A stretch of 64,000 bases of DNA from Geomonas agri (GTDB taxonomy: Bacteria; Desulfobacterota; Desulfuromonadia; Geobacterales; Geobacteraceae): NCBI RefSeq assembly GCF_020179605.1, contig NZ_JAINZO010000002.1, positions 868,001 through 932,000 of the forward strand, given 5' to 3'. Both the position numbers and the translations under genes were made by a program. The notes under the pieces were generated by a model. It saw only the letters and a program-made list of their open reading frames with translations, searched no databases and was not told the origin of the DNA. Positions 22,493 to 30,390 of this stretch are shown here, piece after piece; the first letter of the stretch is position 1; the number at the start of each line of letters is the position of its first letter.

Positions 22493-23008
22493 ATGAAAAC
22501 GTTATCAAAGGTTGTAGTAATGGCAGGATGCACCGCCCTAGCGTGGGCCGCAGGCACTGGCATCAGCCAGGCGGCCACGACCACGGCCGGCACCTACGCG
22601 ACCGTCGTGTTGCCGGTCACCATCACCAAGGTCACGGATCTTAACTTTGGCCGTTTCATGTCCGGCGGCACAGGCGGGTCCGTAGTGGTCGACACGGCCG
22701 GGGCGCAGTCTGTGACCGGTGGCGTGACCACCACTGCGGCCTTGGGTGGCACCGCCACTGCCGCGACGTTCACGATATCGGGTGAGCCGACCAGCACCTA
22801 CGCCGTCACCTTTCCGGCCCAGACGCCCCTGACTGGCCCCGGCACCTCGATGATCATCGGCACCTTCACCATGGACAGTAGCGGCACGCTGAACACCTTC
22901 GGCGCGGCGCCCGAGACCCTCTCCGTCGGCGCCACCCTCACCGTCGGCGCGAGCCAGGCCTCCGGCGCCTACAGCGGGACCGTGGACGTGGCGGTCAATT
23001 ACAACTAG
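22493..23008 (+). CDS. DUF4402 pilin-like subunit 1
   Basis: The 171-residue protein has a signal peptide (MKTLSKVVVMAGCTALAWAAGTGISQA) and one all-beta DUF4402-type domain: TITKVTDLNFGRFMSGGTGG, TFTISGEPTSTYAVTFP, LSVGATLTVGASQASGAYSG and a final VDVAVNYN strand. The C-terminal alternating-hydrophobic strand fits subunits handled by donor-strand complementation. It is Cys-poor apart from the signal. The four-gene layout (two subunits, chaperone, usher) implies surface fibre assembly. AAAGGAGA 6 nt before the ATG is a strong ribosome-binding site, consistent with high expression of a major subunit. Confidence 0.85.
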   Translation: MKTLSKVVVMAGCTALAWAAGTGISQAATTTAGTYATVVLPVTITKVTDLNFGRFMSGGTGGSVVVDTAGAQSVTGGVTTTAALGGTATAATFTISGEPTSTYAVTFPAQTPLTGPGTSMIIGTFTMDSSGTLNTFGAAPETLSVGATLTVGASQASGAYSGTVDVAVNYN

Positions 23009-23089
23009 CCGTCCACGTGAACCTTCACCAAGGGGGGCGGAACTCGCCCCCCTTGTCTATTGCAGGCCCCGAATGGGATGGGAGAGATG

Positions 23090-23557
23090 ATGCGAGCACA
23101 CGGCTTACGTGCCACGCTCGGCTCGGCAATCCTGGCACTTGGATGCATGACCGCAGCTACAGCTTTTGCCGCGCCAACCTCCGTGACCAAGAACCAGGAC
23201 TTCGATTTCGGCAGGGTGGTGGGAGGTGCGGGGCGCTCCGGCACGATTACCGTCACCCCGGCCGGAAGCAGAACCTATTCAGGCAACGTTCTCCCCTTGG
23301 GCACCACCTTCACCGCAGCCCGCTTCACCATCACCGGGAACGTGGGGAAAGCCTATACCTTGACCCTGCCGGCAAACGTCAACATGAATGCCGGTGCCGA
23401 CCAGATGACGGTCACCGCGATCACCTCTTCGATACCCCTGACTGGGATCATCCCAGCCGGCGGCGCGGTCAGCTTTTCGGTGGGGGGGACGCTTAACGTC
23501 GGGGCAGCACAGCGGAACGCACCGTACAGCGGCAGCATGAACATTTCGGTTAAATAA
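23090..23557 (+). CDS. DUF4402 pilin-like subunit 2
   Basis: The 155-residue protein (start chosen at ATG 23090, 5 nt after GGGAG; ATG 23087 and 23078 are also in frame) has a signal peptide ending TAFA and a domain parallel to subunit 1: VTKNQDFDFGRVVGGAGRSG, ARFTITGNVGKAYTLTLP, SFSVGGTLNVGAAQRNAPYSG, final MNISVK strand. Both share the DFGR and GTLNVG-type motifs, so they are diverged paralogues. It could be the minor or tip subunit. It lies 81 bp after subunit 1 and 9 bp before the chaperone gene. Confidence 0.82.
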   Translation: MRAHGLRATLGSAILALGCMTAATAFAAPTSVTKNQDFDFGRVVGGAGRSGTITVTPAGSRTYSGNVLPLGTTFTAARFTITGNVGKAYTLTLPANVNMNAGADQMTVTAITSSIPLTGIIPAGGAVSFSVGGTLNVGAAQRNAPYSGSMNISVK

Positions 23558-23566
23558 GGGGGAGTC

Positions 23567-24391
23567 GTGAAGCTACTCTTCGCCAAGTGGGCGGCAATGG
23601 TGATAACCGCCGCCAACGTAATCATCGGTACCCCGACCGTGACGGTGGTCGCTGCAGACCTCATGGTGTACCCGACGCGGGTGGTCATGACGGACAGGCA
23701 ACGTGCCGCGCAGGTCGACATCATCAACGCCGGCGAGTCGCAGGCGACCTACAGGGTCACCATGGTGCGCAAACGGATGACGGAGACGGGAGAGTTCCAG
23801 GACGTCGGCACTCCGGAACCGGGAGAAAAGTTCGCGGACGAGGTGGCGAAATACTCCCCCCGCCAGGTGACCCTGCTGCCGGGAGGGGGGCAGACGATAC
23901 GGATCCTGTTCAAAGTCCCCCCGGACCTCGAGACCGGCGAGTACCGGTCTCACCTGCTGTTCACCAGGTCCGCCCCCGCCATCGCCAGGCTGCCTGAGAA
24001 AGGTGACGACGAGCCCGGGGTTATCAAGATGAACATCGTGGCGAACGTGGGGATATCGATACCCGTCATCGCCCGGCACGGCGACCTGCAGGCCGGCGCA
24101 TCGATCGATGCCGGGTCCGTTGCTCTGTCCGGCGAAAAACAGCAGGTGCTCTCCTTCACCATGCACAGGTCCGGCACCAAGTCAGTCTACGGCGACGTGG
24201 CCGTCTACCGGGGACAAGAAAAGGTGGCGGAGGGCAAAGGCTTCGCGATCTACACCCCGAACACGGTGCGCAAAGTTTCCCTCGTCGTACCGGAGCACTC
24301 GCGGCTCAGTAGCGGCGAAGCCGTACGCCTGGTCTTCACCGAGCGTGACGAAAAAAAGCCCCTGGCTGAATCTGCCGTCGTTCTTCCCTAG
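23567..24391 (+). CDS. PapD-like periplasmic fimbrial chaperone
   Basis: The 274-residue protein starts at GTG with AGGGGGAG 3 nt upstream. A signal peptide is followed by two Ig-like domains: domain 1 with MVYPTRVVMTDRQRAAQVDIINAG and the edge strand VTLLPGGGQTIRILFKVP, domain 2 from about 155. The LEARLY arginine region is represented by FKVPPDLETGEYRSHLLF. Length and sequence point to the alternative (sigma/archaic-like) chaperone class rather than classical FGS chaperones of about 230 residues. It should cap the two DUF4402 subunits and deliver them to the usher that starts 3 bp downstream. Confidence 0.82.
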   Translation: MKLLFAKWAAMVITAANVIIGTPTVTVVAADLMVYPTRVVMTDRQRAAQVDIINAGESQATYRVTMVRKRMTETGEFQDVGTPEPGEKFADEVAKYSPRQVTLLPGGGQTIRILFKVPPDLETGEYRSHLLFTRSAPAIARLPEKGDDEPGVIKMNIVANVGISIPVIARHGDLQAGASIDAGSVALSGEKQQVLSFTMHRSGTKSVYGDVAVYRGQEKVAEGKGFAIYTPNTVRKVSLVVPEHSRLSSGEAVRLVFTERDEKKPLAESAVVLP

Positions 24392-24394
24392 CCC

Positions 24395-27115
24395 ATGGTG
24401 CCCCGCGCAGGCGCCCATACCCCACGTGTGTGTGCCTGTGTGGGCCTTCTGCTGCTCGTCCATCTCCTTTCACCGTGCGCACACAGTCTTGCCGCGCCCG
24501 CCGCTCCGGGACCGCCAGCCCCCGACCAGGAGCTGGTGGTCGCGCTGGAACTCGACAAGGAAACGTTGACCGACAGCTTTCTACTGGTCGAACGAAAGGG
24601 CGAGATCTACATCCCGGTCTGCGCCCTCGCCGATGCCCTCGCGCTGGCGATCAGTTGTGACAAGGACAGGGCCTTCGGTTTTGCCCTGAACCAAGCGCAA
24701 CCTTTCGTCATTGACCTCGAGGCAGGCTACACCGTCCATGGCAGGGAATCCTTTTCAATCAATGGCGAGGCATTCGTGCAAAAGGAGGAGATCCTAGTCA
24801 ACTCGGGCGCGCTATCGCGGTGGCTGCCGGTGGATTTCCACCTGCGCCGCGAAAGCTCGGCGCTGGAGGTACGGGCGCGCGAGTTGCTGCCGCTGCAGGC
24901 GGCAAAAAAACGCGGATCTTTCGTGACGCCGAAAGTCGCCGACCAAGCCCGGCAATACCCGGATACGACCCCCCCCAGGCGTGCGGTGGCTGTCCCGACA
25001 GCGGACCTCGCAGCGGAGTTCTCGCAGTCGTCCGACGGCAACAAGGGTAGCCGCAGCAGGATGCTGAACTCAATAAACCTCTCCGGCGACCTCTTCCACA
25101 TGACGGGGGAGGCTCATCTCCTCACCGAGAACGAGGATCTCAAGCGTCTCGACCTCACCCTGTCCCGGCGCAGCGCCGCCGGTTGGCGCGTGGGTCCTTT
25201 GTGGTTCAACCAGGTGGCCCTAGGCTCGAACCAGGCGCCGTACGTGGACGGGATTGGAACATCGGCCCGGCCGATGTACGGCGTCTATCTCTCCAACCGC
25301 CCCCTGCTAGGCGGCGGGCATTTCCTCACCCATGACATTCAGGGCCAACTCCCCCCCGGCTGGGACGCTGAACTGTTCCACAACGGAACCCAGATCCGCT
25401 ACCAGCCCCCCACCGCCGAAGGGATGTACCATTTCGTCAACCTGCGAGTCTTTTATGGCGTCAACAGCTTCAAGGTGGTACTGCACGGCCCGTTCGGAGA
25501 GAGGCAGGAGTCGGAAGAGGTATTCGTCTCAGACGCGACCACGCCGACCGGGGAGCTGCTGTACACGCTTTCGGCGGGGTGGCAGACGGGGCTGACGCAG
25601 CATGAAGGACCGCAGGACGGGGGTGCCGAGTCCAACCTCACCTTCACCGCGGATTTCGGCCTGACTAGGAACCTGACTGGGTCGCTGCTGGTGGTAAGGC
25701 ATGAGGAGCGTCGCGACCCGGCCGTGGAGTATGTAGGTGCCGGCGTGCGCACAGCACTGCGTTCGACCCTGCTGTCCCTGGAGGTGATCCAGATGCTGGC
25801 GCCGGGAAGGGGGCTGGAGGGGCAGCTGATGAGCATTAAGTCAAGCAGCCGCAACCTGTACGGGTTGAACCTGGAACTGGGACAGCGCTTTTTCCACAAC
25901 TACTACTCGCCGCAGTTCTACTATCGGGACGATCCCCTGCGCACCCTGACCACCGTGAAGGGGAACTCGTCCTTTACCCTGTTGGAGGACATCCGCGTGC
26001 CGTACTCGGTCGAGATCGGCTTCGGCACCAGGAATTCAGGGGAGACAGAAACGACGTCGCAGTGGCGCGTTTCCGGCGGCTGGAAAGGTTGGAACACGAC
26101 GCTGCAGGCGGACCTGTCCCGGCTGCAGGGACAGAACTACGCGACCGGACAGGTGCAGGTGAGTACCAGGCTGAGCGAGATCAGTGTGAGGGGAGAGGCG
26201 GGGTACTCCTTCCTGCCGGTCGCCAAGCCTGGCAGCGTCAACTTGAGCGCGGACATCGAGATAGCGCCGGGGCTGCAACTGAACTCGGTGCTATCCCATG
26301 CACCGGCGGACCGGTTCATCGGGTTGCGGCTTGGGGTGTCGAAGCGTTTGGGACGGGTGGGGTACTCGGTCGCTGCGCACGGTAGCACCGACGGGGACTA
26401 CGGGTTCGATGTGGGCGTGCGCTCTTCGGTCGCGGACGTCCCCGCCGGCAGGCTGCTGGCTTCCGCCGAACCGTTGGCCCCGTACGGGATGATCGCCGTT
26501 TCCGCCATGGTGGCCGAACCGGACGGGAGAAGGACGGCGCTGCCGCGGGTAGATTTCCTGTTGAACGGCAGCCGGGCCCGGGCCATACCAGACGGCGCCG
26601 GCGACCAGGTCATCGCCTTCCTGCAACCGGACATACCGGTCGATGTGACAGTGGACATGACGTCGATCGAGGATCCCTTCATGGTCCCGGCGGAGGAGGG
26701 GTGTCGCATCGTGCCAAGAGCCGGGGTGGTCGCAAGGTGCGCGTTCACCCTGACCACCGGTGGCGAGGTCGACGGCACCGTGACGGTGCGCTTGGCGCGC
26801 GGGGGAGCAGTCCCTATCAAGGGGGTACGGGTCGAACTGATCGGGGCGGAAGAGCGGCAGGACAAACCGCAGGCGATGACGCTGTCGGAGGAGAGCGGCT
26901 ACTACCTGTTCAAGACGGTCCGGCCGGGGAGGTACCAGGTCCGCATACCGGCCGACGAGGTGCGGCGGTTGAAGGCGAGCGAGTTGCCCCCGCGCGGCGT
27001 GACAGTGCCACCGGGTGGGGATATGGTATCCGGCATCGACTTTGAACTGGCGCCGGTCGACGCGGCGCCGGGGAGGATCATCAACGGACCGGCGCCGGTG
27101 CTGGACAAGGAGTAG
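24395..27115 (+). CDS. Fimbrial outer-membrane usher with C-terminal carboxypeptidase-regulatory-like domain
   Basis: The 906-residue protein has a signal peptide (to about residue 33), an N-terminal domain with EIYIPVCALADAL, and a long region of alternating strands forming the usher barrel (about 230-720). PTTPTGELLYTLSAGW and DFGLTRNLTGSLLV are typical of ushers. Near the end, VDGTVTVRLARGGAVPIKGVRVELIG...YYLFKTVRPGRYQVRIP (about 785-850) looks like a CarboxypepD-regulatory/Ig-like domain. It secretes and assembles the DUF4402 fibre. No separate adhesin gene follows, so adhesion must come from the subunits themselves or from elsewhere. The gene ends the operon. Confidence 0.83.
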   Translation: MVPRAGAHTPRVCACVGLLLLVHLLSPCAHSLAAPAAPGPPAPDQELVVALELDKETLTDSFLLVERKGEIYIPVCALADALALAISCDKDRAFGFALNQAQPFVIDLEAGYTVHGRESFSINGEAFVQKEEILVNSGALSRWLPVDFHLRRESSALEVRARELLPLQAAKKRGSFVTPKVADQARQYPDTTPPRRAVAVPTADLAAEFSQSSDGNKGSRSRMLNSINLSGDLFHMTGEAHLLTENEDLKRLDLTLSRRSAAGWRVGPLWFNQVALGSNQAPYVDGIGTSARPMYGVYLSNRPLLGGGHFLTHDIQGQLPPGWDAELFHNGTQIRYQPPTAEGMYHFVNLRVFYGVNSFKVVLHGPFGERQESEEVFVSDATTPTGELLYTLSAGWQTGLTQHEGPQDGGAESNLTFTADFGLTRNLTGSLLVVRHEERRDPAVEYVGAGVRTALRSTLLSLEVIQMLAPGRGLEGQLMSIKSSSRNLYGLNLELGQRFFHNYYSPQFYYRDDPLRTLTTVKGNSSFTLLEDIRVPYSVEIGFGTRNSGETETTSQWRVSGGWKGWNTTLQADLSRLQGQNYATGQVQVSTRLSEISVRGEAGYSFLPVAKPGSVNLSADIEIAPGLQLNSVLSHAPADRFIGLRLGVSKRLGRVGYSVAAHGSTDGDYGFDVGVRSSVADVPAGRLLASAEPLAPYGMIAVSAMVAEPDGRRTALPRVDFLLNGSRARAIPDGAGDQVIAFLQPDIPVDVTVDMTSIEDPFMVPAEEGCRIVPRAGVVARCAFTLTTGGEVDGTVTVRLARGGAVPIKGVRVELIGAEERQDKPQAMTLSEESGYYLFKTVRPGRYQVRIPADEVRRLKASELPPRGVTVPPGGDMVSGIDFELAPVDAAPGRIINGPAPVLDKE

Positions 27116-27122
27116 GGGGCGG

Positions 27123-27431
27123 TTAGTTCCTGACGGGGAGCAGGGTGGCCTGCAAGAGGTCGCGCAGTGCCTTGTCGGAGCCGGATTCCCGGTTCACGAT
27201 GCTTTTTCTTTCTCGGCGCGAAATGAGGATGGCTAGGTGCTCGGCGGCCTCCGCGGTTCCCCCCGCTATCGAGGTGGAGAGCTGGCAGAGGATTTGGACC
27301 GGCAGGCCGTTTCTGAATCCCTGCACCAGCTTGGCGATCTCATCGTGGCGCTGCTCGTAACTCCAGGTCTGGTAGACCTCATCGCCGAGGTTGTTCAATT
27401 TCCCCTGTATGCCGGCCAGTTTGTTCAGCAT
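27123..27431 (-). CDS. Hypothetical helical protein
   Basis: The 102-residue protein has start ATG 27431 with AGGAG 6 nt upstream. It is soluble, with an amphipathic helical first half (MLNKLAGIQGKLNNLGDEVYQTWSYEQRHDEIAKLVQG) and an Arg-rich SRRERKSIVNRESG segment. I do not recognise it. It lies 48 bp after the rhomboid-like gene on the same strand and its end nearly meets the usher stop. An in-frame extension upstream to 27482 lacks a ribosome-binding site. Confidence 0.6.
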   Translation of the reverse strand: MLNKLAGIQGKLNNLGDEVYQTWSYEQRHDEIAKLVQGFRNGLPVQILCQLSTSIAGGTAEAAEHLAILISRRERKSIVNRESGSDKALRDLLQATLLPVRN

Positions 27432-27478
27432 CTGCTTCTCCTGTAGCGCAACGGAGCGCGCCCCGCGTGCGGCGTGAT

Positions 27479-28264
27479 TCACTTCTTGTGTTCATGGCTG
27501 AAGATGTGGTCCCTGCAGTAGCCGTACTGGCCGTTGCATTTCGGGCAGTAGCGGAAGTCCATGTCGGGATGGGTTTTCTCGGTGATGCCGCAGGTGGTGC
27601 ACTTGTGCACCAGTTCCTTCTCACGGAACTGGAGCCCGCCAACCTTTTTGGAAATCTGCCTTTTACCGTGGCGCAGGTTGATATAGATGTCGTTGGCAAA
27701 GAAGATCAGATAGTTCGCGATGGCGGCCAGCACCATGATGCGGGAGGGCCAGCCGCCGACGACGATCTGGTAGGCGTAGCCGAGCCAGGTCAGGAGGGCC
27801 AGCCACTTGATGCGCACCGGGATCACAAAGAAGAGCAGGATCTGGAATTCCGGGAACAGGGTGGCGAAGGCGAGAAATACCGAGCCGGCGAGGAACGCGT
27901 TGCTGACCGGGTAGGCCGGAACCAGGAACGAGGCCGCAAAGGTGATCAGGCAGCCGAGCACTAGGTACGCGTTGTAGCGAAAGGCGCCCCAATGCTCCTC
28001 CAGGGTGGAGCCGAGCATGTAGAAGAAGTACCAGGCAATAAGGGTGAAGATGAGGCTGGACTGGGGGGGATCGAAGGGGATTGTGAAGATGCGCCACCAC
28101 TCACCCGACAGGAACAGCCCGGCGGAGAAGTAGGTCGCCATCCGGTCCAGCTTCCCCGTCATGTACATCAGGTAGAAGAACGACTGCCCTGCGATCAGGT
28201 AGATCGTCAGGTTTGGGATCGCGTAGCGGCCGATCTTTCTATCCAGGCGGTCAATAAATTTCAT
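27479..28264 (-). CDS. Rhomboid-like membrane protein with C-terminal zinc ribbon, probably not a protease
   Basis: The 261-residue protein has about six membrane segments in a rhomboid-like arrangement (GEWWRIFTIPF is the L1-loop-type motif, EEHWGAFRYNAYLV follows). The GxSG serine motif of active rhomboids is replaced by LAGSVF, and I see no matching His in the last helix, so proteolysis is unlikely. After the membrane part comes a cytoplasmic zinc ribbon: CTTC...CPKC (about 230-250) plus a Cys/His-rich tail CRDHIFSHEH. Pseudo-rhomboids usually bind and route membrane partners. The start MKFIDRLDR overlaps the end of the broken lipoprotein gene by 14 bp, so the two once formed a translational pair. 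Confidence 0.75.
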   Translation of the reverse strand: MKFIDRLDRKIGRYAIPNLTIYLIAGQSFFYLMYMTGKLDRMATYFSAGLFLSGEWWRIFTIPFDPPQSSLIFTLIAWYFFYMLGSTLEEHWGAFRYNAYLVLGCLITFAASFLVPAYPVSNAFLAGSVFLAFATLFPEFQILLFFVIPVRIKWLALLTWLGYAYQIVVGGWPSRIMVLAAIANYLIFFANDIYINLRHGKRQISKKVGGLQFREKELVHKCTTCGITEKTHPDMDFRYCPKCNGQYGYCRDHIFSHEHKK

Positions 28265-28611
28265 ACTGCTTGCACCGGTCCTTCTTTTCCTGAGTGTTCC
28301 TCGGCGAAGTGGCCAGGGGGGTATCAACGTCGTCGTCATCGACGGGACGGGAAGCTTCGGTCGTGTCGATCAGTGGCAGCCCCTTGGGATGTTGCTGACT
28401 GCCCGGGTACTTCTCCTTCATGATCTTGTCCCGTTCCTCCGGGGTGATGATCTTGAGTCAAAAAGCTCTCCAGAGAAGACCTTTTCCTTTCCGCGCTTCT
28501 CAAGCGTTACGCGTCGCCCTGGCCCCAACTGATAGGAATGTAGGTAGTGGCACAGCCACTGAGCATGAGCGCCACAAGTACAAAAAATAGTTTCCTAGGC
28601 AAACCTTGCAT
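28251..28611 (-). pseudogene. Frameshifted small lipoprotein gene
   Basis: On the minus strand an ATG at 28611 with GAGGAG 6 nt upstream starts a clear lipoprotein signal (LFFVLVALMLSGCATTYIPIS). It hits TAA after SWGQGDA near 28507. Reading on in the next frame gives TLEKRGKEKVFSGELFD, and after a second shift PEERDKIMKEKYPGSQQHP continues to a TGA at 28251 inside the rhomboid-like gene start. Restoring one base at each place would give a single lipoprotein of about 120 residues. So this is either a decayed gene with two single-base deletions or two sequencing errors; the rest looks uneroded, which suggests a recent event. Confidence 0.7.
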
Positions 28612-28790
28612 TACCACTCCTCGCGGTGGGTCAGCCGATGCCGGCCCGGCCCACAATCTAACATAATTAAAGAGCGTAACGCAACCACATGCATATATTG
28701 TTTTACCTCTAATGAGCTCACATGAGCCGAATAATATTGATTATTCCTTTTCCCTAACCTAAAATGTGCCACTAAAAACCAAGGGAACCC

Positions 28791-30377
28791 ATGACGCGCG
28801 TCCTCCTCATAGCAGACACCCAGCGGGTGCAACGTATCTTCCACCAGATGTCAGAGCAGGGACTGCTGCACCTGCAGACAGCGTCAACACTCGCCCTGGG
28901 CGAATTTGAACTTTCCTCCTTTTCCCCCGATGTTACCTTCGTGCAAAGCCGCATCTCCGGGTTTTCCGGCGATATCCTGCTGCGTCATCTGGACAAGCTG
29001 CTCCCCGCTCAAGGGCGACTGGTACTCTTGGCCGGGGACAGCGAGGACGCCGCCCAGGCCAGAAGGCACGGCAGGATCTCGCTCGACCTCACCATGGACG
29101 ATGCGCTCCTGGGGCAGTCCGTGGCGGCGCTGCTGGCGGGGGAACCGCTGCCTGCTGCACCGATTGCCGAGGAGGAGCAACCTGCCAAGGCCGCGCCGCC
29201 CAAAGCGAGAAAAGGCGCAGCCGCCCCGCCGGCGCAACTCGAACACTCCGCACAGTTTGAGCAATCCGCACAACCTGAACGACCGACTGCCGAGCCCGCG
29301 CCGGTAGCTTCCGTCCCCTTTCAGCCACTGCCGCAGGAAGCGCCGGCGGCAGGTGGGTACCCTCCCCCTAAGCAGGGCGCCAAGAGCGCCATCTCTGCTT
29401 TCGAAGACGTGATGCAGCAGGCCGAGGCGCGGACAGTACCAGTGGAGGAGGCACTCCCGGAGGTAGAAGACCGCGTGGAGGTGAGAACGGGAACGCCGAG
29501 GAGGGAACTGGTAGAGGAGACCTTGCCGGCTCCGCCCGCCCTTGACGAAGCGGCCAAGGGAGGCGGCGGTTATTACACCGGTGAGACGGTGGCCGAAGCC
29601 TTGCGCCGCGCCGAGCAGAAGAAACCGCGGCGGCTGTTACTGTACATCGTGCCGGTCCTGATCGTGGTAGCTATTCCGCTGGTGGCCTATCTCGCCGGCA
29701 AGAGTTCCGCTCCTGAGCAGGGCGCCATACCGGTCGCCAAGCCGACGGCAAAGCAGGCGGTGAAGCAGGCCCCTTCGGCTGCGCCCGCGCAGGTAGCTCC
29801 GGCATCTCCGGCAGTTCCCGCTGGGTCCGTGCCCGCCGTCTCGCAGTCGTCCGCGCCGACCCCGCAGCGTGCGCCGGGCGCAACCCCGGCCCCGTCCCAG
29901 GGCGTGCCGTCCGCCGCCGTGCCCGCGCCCAAGGCCCCCGCTGCCGCACCGACCCCGTCGGCGAAGCCGCAGACGCCTGCCGGCGCCAAGCCCGGCCAGG
30001 CCAAGACGGTCGTGCCACGCGGCGTGGAACGTCTCCCCGCCATGCTGGAAGGGACCAAGCCGGATCCCGAGTACGGCAAGAAGCATCCGGGCTGGGTCAG
30101 GTACCTGGGCATCCGTGCCGAATACAAGCTGTTCCAGGAGAACAATGTCTACCGGGCCATCCAGGTCATTCCCGTCCCCGGCGGCACCATTTCCGACGAC
30201 CTGTTGCAACGGGTGCTGCGCCAGTTCGGCGGCGCGGACAGCTACCGCGTGGAGTCGACGGCAGCCAAAGGCGAGTACCTCGTCGAGCAGTGCGCGACCT
30301 CGGGCGCCGCGGCGGTCACCATCTACCGCAACAAGACCAACAAAAAAGTGAAGGCCCTGGTGGTCTACTACCCCTGA
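28791..30377 (+). CDS. Pseudo-receiver / transmembrane protein with Ala-Pro linkers
   Basis: The 528-residue protein has four parts. An N-terminal domain (1-120; MTRVLLIADTQRVQRIF...LVLLAGDSEDAAQA) resembles a response-regulator receiver without a clear phosphoacceptor Asp. A cytoplasmic Ala/Pro/Glu-rich linker (about 120-278) follows, then one TM helix (about 281-302, LLLYIVPVLIVVAIPLVAYLAG), a second Pro/Ala linker (about 305-410) and a C-terminal periplasmic domain (about 410-528; GWVRYLGIRAEYKLFQENNVYRAIQVIPVPGGTISDD). The domain order suggests a signal or scaffold passed from cytoplasm to periplasm. I do not recognise the family. It is 13 bp ahead of the LysM-type protein gene, with which it likely functions. 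Confidence 0.75.
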   Translation: MTRVLLIADTQRVQRIFHQMSEQGLLHLQTASTLALGEFELSSFSPDVTFVQSRISGFSGDILLRHLDKLLPAQGRLVLLAGDSEDAAQARRHGRISLDLTMDDALLGQSVAALLAGEPLPAAPIAEEEQPAKAAPPKARKGAAAPPAQLEHSAQFEQSAQPERPTAEPAPVASVPFQPLPQEAPAAGGYPPPKQGAKSAISAFEDVMQQAEARTVPVEEALPEVEDRVEVRTGTPRRELVEETLPAPPALDEAAKGGGGYYTGETVAEALRRAEQKKPRRLLLYIVPVLIVVAIPLVAYLAGKSSAPEQGAIPVAKPTAKQAVKQAPSAAPAQVAPASPAVPAGSVPAVSQSSAPTPQRAPGATPAPSQGVPSAAVPAPKAPAAAPTPSAKPQTPAGAKPGQAKTVVPRGVERLPAMLEGTKPDPEYGKKHPGWVRYLGIRAEYKLFQENNVYRAIQVIPVPGGTISDDLLQRVLRQFGGADSYRVESTAAKGEYLVEQCATSGAAAVTIYRNKTNKKVKALVVYYP

Positions 30378-30390
30378 GAGAGGCGACCCG

